In this document: in pieces, positions 1 to 9,091 of the stretch | How positions within the stretch are numbered: the stretch's first letter is position 1 | How the letters are laid out: every line of letters starts with the position of its first letter | Assembly (NCBI RefSeq): GCF_004353505.1 | Contig: NZ_SMNQ01000016.1 | Span: forward strand, 62,001-126,000 | Length of the DNA: 64,000 bases | Source: Streptomyces sp. WAC05374 | GTDB lineage: Bacteria > Actinomycetota > Actinomycetes > Streptomycetales > Streptomycetaceae | Reading direction: 5' to 3' | Translations under genes and position numbers: made by a program | Notes under the pieces: model-generated | The model's input: the letters and a program-made list of their open reading frames with translations, nothing else | Database searches by the model: none | What the model was told of the DNA's origin: nothing

Positions 1-2614
1 CCAGCGGACCGAGGAGGTGCACGACCTCCGCCCAGCGGTCGGCGTCGTCGCTCCCCTCGGCGCGCGCCAGCTCGGCGGCGACGAACAGTGCGTGCGCCTG
101 CCACACCGGGACCGGCGTGGCGAGCCGCCTGGCGTACGAGCGGATCAGCGCCACCGCCTCGGCGCGCCCCTCCGCCGCGCCGGGCAGCCCGCGCGCCTCC
201 GCCTCCGCCGTCGCGGCGATCAGCAGCAGCGGCCAGGCGTACCGGTGGCTGCCGACCGGGAAGCCGTCGCGGGCCTCCGCGGCGAAGCCGGCCCGTACGT
301 CGGCGAGCCGGCCCTCGGCGGCGGCGACGCCGAGCTGGACGTGGGCCAGCGGCAGCAGGTACTGGAGCATCGGGTCGTGCTTGCCGTAGGAGTCCCGGGC
401 CAGCTCCAGGTGCTCGGCGGCGACGGACAATTCGCCGCGCAGCCAGGCGAGCTGGGCGCGCCGGAGGTGCGCTCCCCCGCGCGGCTTGGTGCTGTAGGCG
501 ATGCGCTGGAGCCGCAGCGCGCCCTCGCTCGCCTCGTCCCAGTGGCCCAGCGATATCTGTGACTCGACGAGGTTGGTCATGACCCAGCCCTCGTTGTCGC
601 GCAGGCCGCACTCGCGGGAGAAGGCCAGCCCCTCCTGGGCGACCCGCACCGCCTCCCGGGACCGCCCGACGGCCTCCAGGCAGGAGGGGATGTTGACGTA
701 GGCGCGCCCGGCCTCGTTGCGCACGCACAGCTCGCGGGCGCGGCCGAGGACCGCGTACATCTCCGCGAGACCGTCCTCGATGTCGCCCGCGTCGACCATG
801 AGACTGCCGAGTGTGAGGCGGGCGTTGAGCTCCACCGCCTCGGCCCTGACCAGGCGGGCGTACTCCACGGCCCGTTCGGCCGCGGCGAGGCTCTCTGGGC
901 CGGGCGCGTGCAGCATGCCCCAGCCGGCGGCCACGGCGAGGACCTTCGCGTGGACGGCGGACGGCGGCAGGCCGCGCACCAGCTCCTGCGCGGTGGCGAT
1001 CTCGGCCCAGCCGTCCCCCCGGCCCAGGTTCGACATCAGCCGGGACCGCTCGGTCCAGAACCAGGCGGCGCGCTCGGGGTCGCGGCCCCCGGAGGCGCTG
1101 GACGGGTCGTCCTCGTCGTCGAGGAGGCGCAGCGCCCGCTTGACGATCTTCAGGGCCCGTTCCCGCTCGCCGCACAGCCGGGCCGCCACGGCGGCCTCTG
1201 CCAGCAGGTCGAGGTATCCCAGGGGGGTCGTCTCGGGGCAGCCGCACGCCGGGTACGCCTCGGCGTAGTCGATGGGCCGCAGGGACGCGCGGACGTCGGC
1301 GGGCACGTCGTCCCACAGCTCCATGGCGCGCTCCAGCAGGCGCAGTTGCTCGGCGTGCGCGTGGCGCTTGCGGGCCTCCACGGCGGCGCGCAGGACGACG
1401 GGCAGCGCCTTGGCGGCGTCGTGCGCGTGGTACCAGTAGCTGGCGAGCCGGGTGGTCCGCTCGTCGGCCCGGACGAGCGTGCAGTCGGTCTCCAGGGCCT
1501 CGGCGTAACGCCGGTTGAGCCGGGACCGCTCGCCGGGCAGCAGGTCGTCGCTGACGGCCTCGCGCACCAGGGAGTGGCGGAAGCGGTACCCCTCGCCGTC
1601 CGGCACGGCGAGCAGGATGTTGGCGTTGACGGCGGCGCGCAGCGCCTCGATGAGGTCGTCCTCGGGGAGCCGGGCCACGGCGGCGAGCAGGCCGTACTCG
1701 ACCGTGGAGCCGCCCTCGGCGACGATCCTGGCGACCTTCTGGGCGTCCTCGGAGAGCCGCTCCACGCGGACCAGCAGCAGGTCGCGGAGGGATTCGCTGA
1801 GCCCGCCGGGCTCACAGCCGTTCTCCTGGCAGACGACGAGTTCCTCGACGAAGAAGGCGTTGCCGTCGGAGCGGCGGAAGATGTCGTCGACGAGGGCGGG
1901 CGCGGGCTCGGCGGCCAGGATGCCGGTGAGCTGGCGGTGCACCTCGGTGCGGGTGAACCGGGGCAGTTCGATCCGGCGGACGGTGCGCAGGCGGTCCAGC
2001 TCGGCGAGCAGGGGCCGCAGCGGGTGGCGGCGGTGGATGTCGTCGGCACGGTAGGTGGCGACGACCACGAGCCGGCCGCGGGTGACGGTGCGGAAGAGGT
2101 AGGCGAGCAGGTGGCGGGTGGAGGTGTCGGCCCAGTGCAGGTCCTCCAGCGCGAGGACGACCGTGCGGTCGGTGGCGATGCGCTCCAGGAGGCGGACGGT
2201 CAGCTCGAACAGCCGGGCGGTGCTGTCCTCGTTGTAGGACTCGGGTCCGGCCGCGTCGCCCAATTCCGGCAGGAGACGGGCCAGTTCGCCCTCCTGTCCC
2301 TCCGCGGCGGCGGCGAGCTCGCCGGGGAGGGTGCGGCGCAGGGCGCGCAGCGCGGTGGAGAACGGCGCGAACGGCAGTCCCTCCGCGCCGATTTCGACAC
2401 AGCCGCCCACCGCGACGACGGCGCCCTGGGCGCACGCCTCGCCGAGGAACTCCTCCAGCAGCCGGGTCTTGCCGACGCCCGCCTCACCGCCTACGAGCAG
2501 CGCCTGCGGCTCTCCCGCGGTGGCGCGGGAGAGCGCTTCGGTGAGGGCGGTCATCTCGCCGGCTCTGCCGACGAACACCGGGCTTACGGACCTGTTTTCC
2601 ACGTCGCCGAGCAT
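1..2614 (-). CDS. LAL-type (MalT-like) ATPase transcriptional regulator, 3' end cut by window edge
   Basis: About 871 codons are visible and the frame is still open at base 1, so the C-terminus is missing. The N-terminal part is an AAA/NACHT-like ATPase: Walker A GGEAGVGKT at residues 42-50 and a Walker B-like LALEDLHWAD near 154-163. After about residue 400 come long Ala/Leu/Arg-rich helices of TPR type. In the LAL family a LuxR helix-turn-helix sits at the extreme C-terminus; here it would fall outside the window, so DNA binding is inferred. The ATG at 2614 places the usual VFVGRAGEM entry at residue 13; its ribosome site is weak. The trigger and target genes cannot be told. An ATPase-TPR protein without the DNA-binding domain remains possible. 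Confidence 0.82.
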   Translation of the reverse strand, partial: MLGDVENRSVSPVFVGRAGEMTALTEALSRATAGEPQALLVGGEAGVGKTRLLEEFLGEACAQGAVVAVGGCVEIGAEGLPFAPFSTALRALRRTLPGELAAAAEGQEGELARLLPELGDAAGPESYNEDSTARLFELTVRLLERIATDRTVVLALEDLHWADTSTRHLLAYLFRTVTRGRLVVVATYRADDIHRRHPLRPLLAELDRLRTVRRIELPRFTRTEVHRQLTGILAAEPAPALVDDIFRRSDGNAFFVEELVVCQENGCEPGGLSESLRDLLLVRVERLSEDAQKVARIVAEGGSTVEYGLLAAVARLPEDDLIEALRAAVNANILLAVPDGEGYRFRHSLVREAVSDDLLPGERSRLNRRYAEALETDCTLVRADERTTRLASYWYHAHDAAKALPVVLRAAVEARKRHAHAEQLRLLERAMELWDDVPADVRASLRPIDYAEAYPACGCPETTPLGYLDLLAEAAVAARLCGERERALKIVKRALRLLDDEDDPSSASGGRDPERAAWFWTERSRLMSNLGRGDGWAEIATAQELVRGLPPSAVHAKVLAVAAGWGMLHAPGPESLAAAERAVEYARLVRAEAVELNARLTLGSLMVDAGDIEDGLAEMYAVLGRARELCVRNEAGRAYVNIPSCLEAVGRSREAVRVAQEGLAFSRECGLRDNEGWVMTNLVESQISLGHWDEASEGALRLQRIAYSTKPRGGAHLRRAQLAWLRGELSVAAEHLELARDSYGKHDPMLQYLLPLAHVQLGVAAAEGRLADVRAGFAAEARDGFPVGSHRYAWPLLLIAATAEAEARGLPGAAEGRAEAVALIRSYARRLATPVPVWQAHALFVAAELARAEGSDDADRWAEVVHLLGPL

Positions 2615-2684
2615 CGCACAGCCCTGTGACGACGTGGCACCGGTTATCGGCGGCACGGCCATGGCGCGGGCCCTCGCCCGTTCC

Positions 2685-2873
2685 TCAGGCCGCTGTCACG
2701 AAGCGGTCGGGGTCCGTATGCACCCGCCCTTCGGGGGCGTTGTGCCCGGACCGGCGGTCGTGGGCGCGGCGGGCCCTGCGGGCGGCCCGGGCGAGGCCGG
2801 CGAGCCGCCGGGCCTCGGCCTCGCGGAGGAGGTCGGCGTGACGGGCGGCGTGGTGGAGTTCGAAGCCGAACAT
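2685..2873 (-). CDS. Small Arg/Ala-rich hypothetical protein (62 aa)
   Basis: A 62-residue protein beginning MFGFELHHAARHADLL, followed by an Ala/Arg-rich amphipathic helix with repeated ARR motifs and a short polar tail. A GGGAG ribosome site lies 6 nt before the ATG, which supports translation. No catalytic motif, signal peptide or membrane segment is visible. It lies about 70 bp upstream of the LAL regulator on the same strand and could share its transcript. I recognise the style (short Arg-rich helical proteins are common in Streptomyces) but not a function. Confidence 0.6.
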   Translation of the reverse strand: MFGFELHHAARHADLLREAEARRLAGLARAARRARRAHDRRSGHNAPEGRVHTDPDRFVTAA

Positions 2874-3033
2874 CGGGTTCTCCCTGGTGGTGTCGTGGCG
2901 TTTCGGTGACGCCTCAACTCTCGCTTCCCAGGGGGTGCGGCCGCATCGGGAGACTGCCGCATTGTGGGCGGGTGGGGGTCCTTAGGCGCGCCCGAGGGGT
3001 GCTCAGTACGCGGGTGCCGGGTGCCGTGGCGCG

Positions 3034-3051
3034 CCTGAGGACCGCCTCAGG
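3034..3051 (-). terminator. Short stem-loop over the stop codon of the membrane protein gene
   Basis: CCTGAGG at 3034-3040 pairs perfectly with CCTCAGG at 3045-3051, with a four-base loop. It overlaps the stop codon of the gene ending at 3047. There is no U-tract, as is usual in Streptomyces. Confidence 0.35.
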
Positions 3052-3751
3052 AGCCGGTGGTGGGCAACGGCAGGAACAGGTCGGCGTACATGCCGGCGGA
3101 CAGGAGCAGTCCCAGTGCGCCGAGGACGGCTCCGGCGAGGCCGACCGCCCGGACCCACAGGGGGCGCTGCGGGCGGGTGAGCACGAGGAGGCCGGTGATC
3201 AGGGCGATGACGGCGAACAGGCCGTTGACGAGGGCGGTGGTGTGCCAGGCGTCCCCGTAGATCTCGGAGATCTGCTGGGCGGGGGTCCCGGTCCGGGAGG
3301 TGGTGATCTGGCCGATGAGCGTCTCGCGCTCGGAGGCGACGCGTCCCATCCAGGTGCCGGTGAGGGAGGCGATGCCGAGTGCCGTGGCGACGACGGCCGC
3401 CGCGGCGGCGGCGAGGCCGGTGGCCGGCTCCTCGCCGGCGCCCTCCGGCTCGTGGAGCTCCGGGGACTCGTGCGGCTCCTGGTGCTCCGGCTCGTCGCCG
3501 GCCTCCGTGGCGCCGGGCGCGGTGTCGGGCTCCGTGGCGCCGGGCGCGGTGTCGGGCTCCGTGGCGCCGGGCGCGGTGTCGGGCTCCGTGGCGCCGGGCG
3601 CGGTGTCGGGCTCCGTGGCGGACGTGGTGCCCGGCGCGGTGTCGGACGTGGCGCCGGGCTCGGTGGTGGGCTCCGTGGCGGACGTGGCGCCGGGCTCGGT
3701 GTCGGCGCCGGTCTTCGCCGGTGTCGTGGTCTGCGTCTTCGTGGGGTTCAT
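3047..3751 (-). CDS. Membrane protein with repetitive Thr/Pro/Ala/Glu N-terminal region
   Basis: About 234 residues in two halves. The first ~110 are low-complexity and rich in Thr, Ala, Pro, Glu and Asp, including a perfect nine-residue tandem repeat EPDTAPGAT. The second half has three hydrophobic segments (around AAAAVVATALGIASL, ALVNGLFAVIALITGLLVL and AVGLAGAVLGALGLLLSAG) separated by a polar loop. The layout suggests a long acidic cytoplasmic N-tail or an extended linker joined to a small membrane domain. I do not recognise the family. The ATG at 3751 is used here; a GTG at 3760 is equally possible, and neither has a clear ribosome site. The gene stands alone between the small protein and the acetyltransferase. 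Confidence 0.65.
   Translation of the reverse strand: MNPTKTQTTTPAKTGADTEPGATSATEPTTEPGATSDTAPGTTSATEPDTAPGATEPDTAPGATEPDTAPGATEPDTAPGATEAGDEPEHQEPHESPELHEPEGAGEEPATGLAAAAAAVVATALGIASLTGTWMGRVASERETLIGQITTSRTGTPAQQISEIYGDAWHTTALVNGLFAVIALITGLLVLTRPQRPLWVRAVGLAGAVLGALGLLLSAGMYADLFLPLPTTGS
3503..3610. repeat. Four perfect 27-bp tandem repeats inside a coding region
   Basis: Units lie at 3503-3529, 3530-3556, 3557-3583 and 3584-3610, followed by a degraded start of a fifth at 3611. The period is nine codons, so copy-number change would keep the reading frame; on the minus strand each unit encodes EPDTAPGAT. Perfect identity at the DNA level implies recent slippage or recombination. Confidence 0.95.
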
Positions 3752-3800
3752 GCGCGGCACGCTAGGTGCCGTTTCTGAGAGACCCCTTAACAGCCACCGC

Positions 3801-4352
3801 TCACCGCGCCTCGCGCCACTCCGGCGCCAGGACGGACCAGACCTCCATGTCGTGGCGTACGCCCCGGTAGGGGTAGCTCTCGCGGAGCACGCCCTCCTTG
3901 GTCATGCCGAGCCGCTTGGCGACGTTGATGCTGGCGGTGTTGGCGGACGAGACCTGCCACTCGACGCGGTGCATGCCCCGCTCGCGCACCGCCCAGTCGA
4001 TCAGGACGCGGACCGCGCGGGTCACCAGCCCCCGGCCGGACACCGACGGCTCCAGCCAGCAGCCCGCCTCGCACGTACCGGTGGCGGTGTCCATGACGCG
4101 CAGGAGGACGCCGCCGACGAGGGTGCCGTCCAGCCAGATGCCGAAGATCCGGCCCGTGTCCGCGGCCGCCTTGTCGGCGTACGCCTGGAGGAAGGCGCGC
4201 GACGAGGGGAGGTCGGTGCAGACGGTCGGGAGGGCGACGTACTGGCCGATGTACTCCCGGCCCCGGTCCATGTGGGCCAGGAACTCCTCGGCCCGCCACG
4301 GCTCCAGCGGCCGCAGCTCGGCGCCGTCGTCACCCAGGGATATCGCGAACAC
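3801..4352 (-). CDS. GNAT-family N-acetyltransferase (RimJ/RimL type)
   Basis: 183 residues, the usual size for a single-domain GNAT enzyme that moves an acetyl group from acetyl-CoA to an amine, often a protein N-terminus in the RimJ/RimL branch. Typical features are the N-terminal LRPLEPWRAEEFLAHM, the strand-helix GCWLEPSVSGRGLVTRAV with the acetyl-CoA loop SGRG, and the late motif SANTASINVAKRLGM followed by a Glu-Gly turn. The start is a GTG with AGGAGG 9 nt upstream. It begins 18 bp after the stop of the MMPL gene on the same strand, so the two are probably co-transcribed. The substrate is unknown. Confidence 0.88.
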   Translation of the reverse strand: MFAISLGDDGAELRPLEPWRAEEFLAHMDRGREYIGQYVALPTVCTDLPSSRAFLQAYADKAAADTGRIFGIWLDGTLVGGVLLRVMDTATGTCEAGCWLEPSVSGRGLVTRAVRVLIDWAVRERGMHRVEWQVSSANTASINVAKRLGMTKEGVLRESYPYRGVRHDMEVWSVLAPEWREAR

Positions 4353-4370
4353 CGGCGTGGACCTCCTCGG

Positions 4371-6695
4371 CTATGGCACGAGCTGTCCGTCGTCGCTCGA
4401 GCGCTGCCAGGGGATCTTCGCACGGTCGGTGTCGCGGCACTCGGGGTTTTCGATGCTGATGCGCGGCAGGACGCGGTCCAGCCAGGCGGGCAGCCACCAG
4501 TTGGCTCCGCCGAGCATGTGCATCAGGGCGGGGACCAGGAGCGTACGGAGGACGAACGCGTCCAGGGCGACGGCGGCCGCCAGGCCGATGCCGAACATCG
4601 CGATGACCCGGTCGCCGGACAGCACGAAGGCGAGGAAGACGGCGATCATGATGACCGCGGCGGAGTTGATCACCCGGCTGGTCTCGGCGAGGCCCACCCG
4701 CACGGCCCGCCGGTTGTCGCCCGTCTCCAGCCACTCCTCGTACATCCGGCTCACCAGGAACACCTGGTAGTCCATGGAGAGCCCGAAGAGCACGGACACC
4801 ATGATCACCGGCAGGAAGGGCTCGATGGGCCCGGCCCGGCCGAGGCCGAGCAGTTCGCTGCCCATGCCCCACTGGAAGATCGCGACGACCACGCCGAAGG
4901 CGGAGGCCACGGCGGCCACGTTCATCAGCGCCGCCTTCAGCGGGATGCCGATGGAGCGGAAGGCCAGCAGGAGCAGCAGACAGCCCAGGGCGATGACGAC
5001 GCCCACGAAGAGCGGCAGCTTGCCGATGATGACCTGGGCGAAGTCGTCGTAGCCGGCGGTGACGCCACCGACGTACACGTCGAGGGAGGTGCCCTGCCCG
5101 GCGGTCGGCAGCACGTCGTCGCGCAGCCGGTCGACGAGGTCGCTGGTCGCCTTCGACTGCGGCGCGGAGTCCGGTACGACGGTGAGGACGGCCGTGTCGC
5201 CGCCGCCGTTGTACGTGACCGGGCTGACCGTTTCGACGCCCTTGGTGGCGCGCAGGGCGTCGGGGAGCGCGGCGAGGGCGACCCGGTCGTCGGCGCCGTC
5301 GAGCTCGGCGACGAGCGTGAGGGGGCCGTTGACGCCGGGGCCGAAGCCGTCGGCGAGCAGGTCGTACGCCTTGCGGGTGGTCGTGGTGGCGGGGTTGTTG
5401 CCCTGGTCGGAGGTGCCCAGGTGGAGGCCGAGCGTGGGCAGGGCGAGGACCAGCATGACGACGGCGGCCACCGCGCCCAGCAGCTTGGGGTGGCGCTCGA
5501 CGAACGCGGACCAGCGGGCGGCGAACCCGGTGGGCAGCTCGGGCTGCGGGCCGTGCTCGACGAGCCGGGCGCGCTCGCGGCGCGACAGGGCGCGCATGCC
5601 GATGAACGACAGCAGCGCGGGCAGCAGCGTCACGGACGCGGCGACGGTGAGGACGACGGTGAGGCAGGCCGCGATCGCGACGCCGTTGAGGAAGCCGAGC
5701 CGGAGGATCAGCATGCCCAGCAGGGCGATGCAGACGGTGGCTCCGGCGAAGACGACGGCCCGGCCGGTGGTGGCGACGGCGTTCCGGGCGGCCTCGGCGA
5801 CCGGGAGGCCGCGCTTGAGGCCCTTGCGGTGCCGGGTGACGATGAACAGCGCGTAGTCGATGCCGACGCCCAGGCCGATGAGCATGCCCAGCATGGGGGC
5901 GAAGTCGGCGACCGTCATGACGTGGCCCAGCAGGCCGATGCCCGCGTAGGCGGTGCCGACGCTGACCAGGGCCGTGGCGATGGGGAGCAGGCTGGCGGCG
6001 AGGGAGCCGAAGGCGAGGAAGAGCACCACGGCGGCGACGGCCACGCCGACGATCTCGGCGGTGTGGGAGGCCGGTGCTTCGGTGACCGCGACGGCGCTGC
6101 CGCCGAGCTCGACCTGGACGCCGTCGCTCGCGGCGGCGCGGGCGGTGTCCACCAGGGCCTCGATCTGGGCGGGCGGGATCTCGTCGGCGGGCCGGTCGAA
6201 GGCGACCGTGGCGTAGGCGGTGCGGGCGTCCGGGCTGATCTGCCCGGGTGCGGAGTCCTTCGTCGCGGTGCCCGCGGCGGAGTGGGCGTCGGCGGGGGCG
6301 CCCTGGGGCGCGCGGGGAGCCGGGGAGTCCTGGGGCGCCGGGGAGTCCTGTGCGGCGGCCGTGGGGAGCGTGTCGTACGGGCCGGTGACGGCGGCGACGC
6401 CGGGCAGCTCGGCCACGTCGTCGAGCATCGCCGTCATGCGGTTCTCGACGGCGGCGGCGCGGACGCTGCCCTCCGTGGTGTGCCACACGATGGTGTCGCG
6501 TTCACCACCCTGGCCGGGGAAGCCCTCCTCGAGGAGCGCGGCGGCGCGTCCGGACTCGGTGCCGGGGACCTCGTAGTCGTTGGAGTACGCGGAGCCGGCG
6601 ATCCCGGCGGCCGCCGTGACACCGGCCAGGGCTCCGAGCCAGAGCAGGACGGCGGCGAGGCGGTGCGTGATGCACCATCGGGCGAGGGCTGCCAA
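4371..6695 (-). CDS. MMPL-family (RND) membrane transporter
   Basis: 774 residues with the duplicated RND plan: one N-terminal membrane helix (about residues 12-32), an extracytoplasmic domain, a block of five helices, a second extracytoplasmic domain and another block of five or six helices. The paired proton-relay motifs GLGVGIDYALFIV and FGLSMDYQVFLVSR mark the two membrane halves. MMPL proteins export lipids, pigments, antibiotics or siderophores using the proton gradient. The N-terminal extracytoplasmic region carries a low-complexity insert with repeated QDSPAP. The start is TTG at 6695, with AGGGAG 8 nt before it. The neighbouring acetyltransferase gives no clear hint of the cargo. Confidence 0.9.
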   Translation of the reverse strand: MAALARWCITHRLAAVLLWLGALAGVTAAAGIAGSAYSNDYEVPGTESGRAAALLEEGFPGQGGERDTIVWHTTEGSVRAAAVENRMTAMLDDVAELPGVAAVTGPYDTLPTAAAQDSPAPQDSPAPRAPQGAPADAHSAAGTATKDSAPGQISPDARTAYATVAFDRPADEIPPAQIEALVDTARAAASDGVQVELGGSAVAVTEAPASHTAEIVGVAVAAVVLFLAFGSLAASLLPIATALVSVGTAYAGIGLLGHVMTVADFAPMLGMLIGLGVGIDYALFIVTRHRKGLKRGLPVAEAARNAVATTGRAVVFAGATVCIALLGMLILRLGFLNGVAIAACLTVVLTVAASVTLLPALLSFIGMRALSRRERARLVEHGPQPELPTGFAARWSAFVERHPKLLGAVAAVVMLVLALPTLGLHLGTSDQGNNPATTTTRKAYDLLADGFGPGVNGPLTLVAELDGADDRVALAALPDALRATKGVETVSPVTYNGGGDTAVLTVVPDSAPQSKATSDLVDRLRDDVLPTAGQGTSLDVYVGGVTAGYDDFAQVIIGKLPLFVGVVIALGCLLLLLAFRSIGIPLKAALMNVAAVASAFGVVVAIFQWGMGSELLGLGRAGPIEPFLPVIMVSVLFGLSMDYQVFLVSRMYEEWLETGDNRRAVRVGLAETSRVINSAAVIMIAVFLAFVLSGDRVIAMFGIGLAAAVALDAFVLRTLLVPALMHMLGGANWWLPAWLDRVLPRISIENPECRDTDRAKIPWQRSSDDGQLVP

Positions 6696-6835
6696 CGGGT
6701 CTACTCCCTGGGTGGTTCGTGGTCTCTATCGGGGATTGCCCGTAAAGAACGCATGACCTACGTACCGCCACTCTGGCAGCCTAAAGAGATCGATTGTCCG
6801 TTTCGTGGCGATCCTCACAGCCGCAATATGACGGC

Positions 6836-6873
6836 GCGCTGAAGCCCAGGCCAATGATTCTGGGCCTCAGCGC
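6836..6873 (-). terminator. Strong stem-loop terminator after the phospholipase C gene
   Basis: GCGCTGA (6836-6842) pairs with TCAGCGC (6867-6873) and GCCCAG (6844-6849) with CTGGGC (6860-6865), separated by a single mismatch and closing a ten-base AT-rich loop. It starts 26 bp past the stop of the gene ending at 6899. It also lies in the leader region of the MMPL gene, so it should insulate the two. Confidence 0.75.
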
Positions 6874-6898
6874 CGGAGTCCCGCCCCGCGCTCCCGGC

Positions 6899-9043
6899 TC
6901 AGCCGGAGACGCTCGCGCGCCCGTTCTCGATGTGGCCCATCAGCCGCCGGCGGAAGCCGTCGGGTCCGGTGATCTCGACGTCGTACCAGCCGTGCGCGTC
7001 GGCGGCGGAGTGGACGACCGTGCGGCTGCGGCCCGCCTTGACGGTCACCCGGCGGGTCCAGTCGTCCAGGTCGGCCTCGTCGACGTAGCCGAGGGGGCGG
7101 ACGGTGAAGGTGACCGGCCGGTCACCGGTGGCGGCCAGCGTCAGGTGCAGGTCGCGCTCGCGCGGATCGACGCGCGAGGCGACCTCGGCCCCGCCCGCCG
7201 CCGGGCCGGCGAACTCGCGGCGGAAGCCGTTCGGGCCGGTGATCGTGAACCGGTACGCCTCGCGGGTAAGGGGCACCCTCCATTGCGCCGTGCCCCTTAC
7301 ATCGCGGTGCTGCGGCACGGCGAACTCCCCGGCGTACGGGTACAGCGCGAAGGGCACGCTCGCCTTCCCCGTGTTGCTGAGCGTGACCTCCACGGCACCC
7401 TCGCCCAGGCGCCCGTGCGCGTCAGGCTGGTACGGCAGGGGCCGCGCGGGCCGGGTCCCGGGCTCCTGGACGGGCATGTGCTGCACCAGCGGCGGCTGCG
7501 GGCGCCAGCGGCCGGTGAACGGCGGAATGCCGCCCGGCCGCTCCACCTCCGGCTGCGGGCGGCCGCGCCGGAAGTCGAACGCGGAGGTCAGGTCGCCGGT
7601 GACGCGGCGCCGCCACGGCGTGATGTTGGGCTCCTCGACGCCGGTCCAGGTCTCCAGGAAGCGGACCACCGAGGTGTGGTCGAACACCTCCGAGCAGACG
7701 TAGCCGCCCACCGTCCACGGGGAGACGACCAGCAGCGGCACCCGGATGCCGAGCCCCGTCGGCAGGCCCTTCCACCGCTCGTCGGTGTCACCGGCGGGCG
7801 GCACGGGCGGCGGGACGTGGTCGAAGAAGCCGTCGTTCTCGTCGTAGTTGATCAGCAGGACGGTGTGGCGCCAGACGTCCGGATGGGAGCCGAGCGCGTC
7901 CAGCACCTTGTAGACGAGGGTGGCGGAGGCGATCGGGGACGAGGACCCGGGGTGCTCGGAGTCGACCGCGGAGGGTACGAGGTAGGACACCTCCGGCAGG
8001 GTCCCGGCGGCGACGTCCGCGCGGAACGCGTCCGCCAGGGTGCCGGTCTCCACGCGTCGCAGCCCGCGCTCGAAGAGCGAGCGCTCCGCCGCGGTCAGCG
8101 TGGCGACGCCCTCCTCCAGCGCGGCGAGGAGCCGGGCCCGCTCGGCGGCGTCGGTGGTGTCGCGGACGGCCGCGTAGAAGGACTCCATGTAGGTGTGGCC
8201 ACCGGTCGCGGCCAGGGCCTTGCGGGCGATCTTCTTGAAGGTGGTGAAGAACTCGATGTTGTTGTCGGTGAAGTTCTCCCACTCCGTGTACGTCTTCCAG
8301 GTCCGGCCCGCCTTCTCCAGCCGCTCGGCGTACGTCGGCCACGGGTAGCCGGGGTGGGTGCCCTCCGCGTACGCCGCGTTGGTCACGGCCCGGGTGCCGT
8401 CGGCCTCGTACCCCGTCCAGCCGCTCCACAGGTGGTTGCGGTTGGGGCTCGTCGAGGTGTGGATCGACGAGTGGTAGGCGTCGCAGACGGTGAAGGTGTC
8501 CGCGAGCTCGTAGTGCAGCGGGATGTCACGGCGGTCGTAGTACGCCATCGTCGCGGCCGTCTTGGCGGAGACCCAGCCGTCCATCCACCCGTCGCGCCAC
8601 GCCCTGGCACCGCCGCCCCAGGAGTGGTCGAGGTCCCCGATGTACTGGAGGTCCTTCTTCTGCGCCTCGGCGGCACCGCGGACGGGGAACGGCAGCACGG
8701 TACGGCCGAGCGGCCCGGGCTGCTCGAACACCGGCCTGCCGGAGGGCAGTTCGACGGCGTTGCGGTCACCGAAGCCGCGAACGCCGCGCAGGGTGCCGAA
8801 GTAGTGATCGAAGGATCGATTCTCCTGCATCAGGATCACCACGTGCCTGACCGCCCGCAGCCCGCCGGAGGGCGGGGCGGCGGCCATCGCGGCCCGCAGC
8901 GAGGGCGGCAGCAGCGATCCGGCCGCGGCGGCGCCGAGAGCGCCTCCGCCCAGCGCGAGCATCCTCCTGCGCGAGACCTCCCGCGGCTCGCGCGCCTCCT
9001 GGGTTCCCCGCGCTTCCCGCTGCCCTGAAGTGTCCGGTGACAA
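6899..9043 (-). CDS. Phosphocholine-specific phospholipase C, Tat-secreted
   Basis: 714 residues, typical for the actinobacterial/pseudomonad phosphoesterase phospholipase C family (about 700). It hydrolyses phosphatidylcholine-like lipids outside the cell. A twin-arginine signal is visible: SRRRMLALGGGALGAAAAG at residues 24-42. The catalytic domain starts with RHVVILMQENRSFDHYFG, the metal-binding signature of this family, and later has LLINYDENDGFFDHVPPP. Two C-terminal beta domains (DUF756-like, from about residue 500) follow. The start is TTG with GGGAGG 6 nt upstream. The gene is monocistronic: a strong hairpin follows it and a long leader precedes it. Related genes are often phosphate-regulated. 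Confidence 0.92.
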   Translation of the reverse strand: MSPDTSGQREARGTQEAREPREVSRRRMLALGGGALGAAAAGSLLPPSLRAAMAAAPPSGGLRAVRHVVILMQENRSFDHYFGTLRGVRGFGDRNAVELPSGRPVFEQPGPLGRTVLPFPVRGAAEAQKKDLQYIGDLDHSWGGGARAWRDGWMDGWVSAKTAATMAYYDRRDIPLHYELADTFTVCDAYHSSIHTSTSPNRNHLWSGWTGYEADGTRAVTNAAYAEGTHPGYPWPTYAERLEKAGRTWKTYTEWENFTDNNIEFFTTFKKIARKALAATGGHTYMESFYAAVRDTTDAAERARLLAALEEGVATLTAAERSLFERGLRRVETGTLADAFRADVAAGTLPEVSYLVPSAVDSEHPGSSSPIASATLVYKVLDALGSHPDVWRHTVLLINYDENDGFFDHVPPPVPPAGDTDERWKGLPTGLGIRVPLLVVSPWTVGGYVCSEVFDHTSVVRFLETWTGVEEPNITPWRRRVTGDLTSAFDFRRGRPQPEVERPGGIPPFTGRWRPQPPLVQHMPVQEPGTRPARPLPYQPDAHGRLGEGAVEVTLSNTGKASVPFALYPYAGEFAVPQHRDVRGTAQWRVPLTREAYRFTITGPNGFRREFAGPAAGGAEVASRVDPRERDLHLTLAATGDRPVTFTVRPLGYVDEADLDDWTRRVTVKAGRSRTVVHSAADAHGWYDVEITGPDGFRRRLMGHIENGRASVSG

Positions 9044-9063
9044 GCTCGACCTCCCGTCGACGG

Positions 9064-9091
9064 CTCAATGGTTCGCCCGCGATCCATTGAG
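9064..9091. promoter_or_regulatory. Inverted repeat in the phospholipase C leader (possible operator or leader hairpin)
   Basis: CTCAATGG at 9064-9071 and CCATTGAG at 9084-9091 form a perfect 8-bp inverted repeat with a 12-base spacer, 20 bp upstream of the phospholipase start. The spacer contains GTTCGCCCGCG, one base from a PHO-box unit (GTTCACCCGCG), but on the plus strand and without a clear second unit. Regulation by PhoP is only a possibility. Confidence 0.4.

Noticed and set aside
3503..3610. Short tandem repeats as a possible CRISPR or origin iteron array
   Set aside because: They lie in frame within a coding sequence, with no spacers and no replication genes nearby.
3300..6842. A 1180-codon open frame on the plus strand across the MMPL and acetyltransferase genes
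   Set aside because: It is antisense to two well-recognised genes, low-complexity (Gly/Asp/Glu/Arg-rich) and typical of the false long frames of GC-rich DNA. The same holds for the long plus frames at 908-2629, 6794-9028, 9121-10989 and 29826-32504.
6753..6842. 29-codon plus frame MTYVPPLWQPKEI
   Set aside because: No ribosome site, no domain, and it ends in the phospholipase terminator within the MMPL leader.
9071..9081. PHO box before the phospholipase gene as a firm call
   Set aside because: Only one imperfect 11-base unit is present and on the opposite strand; direct PHO repeats are not visible.
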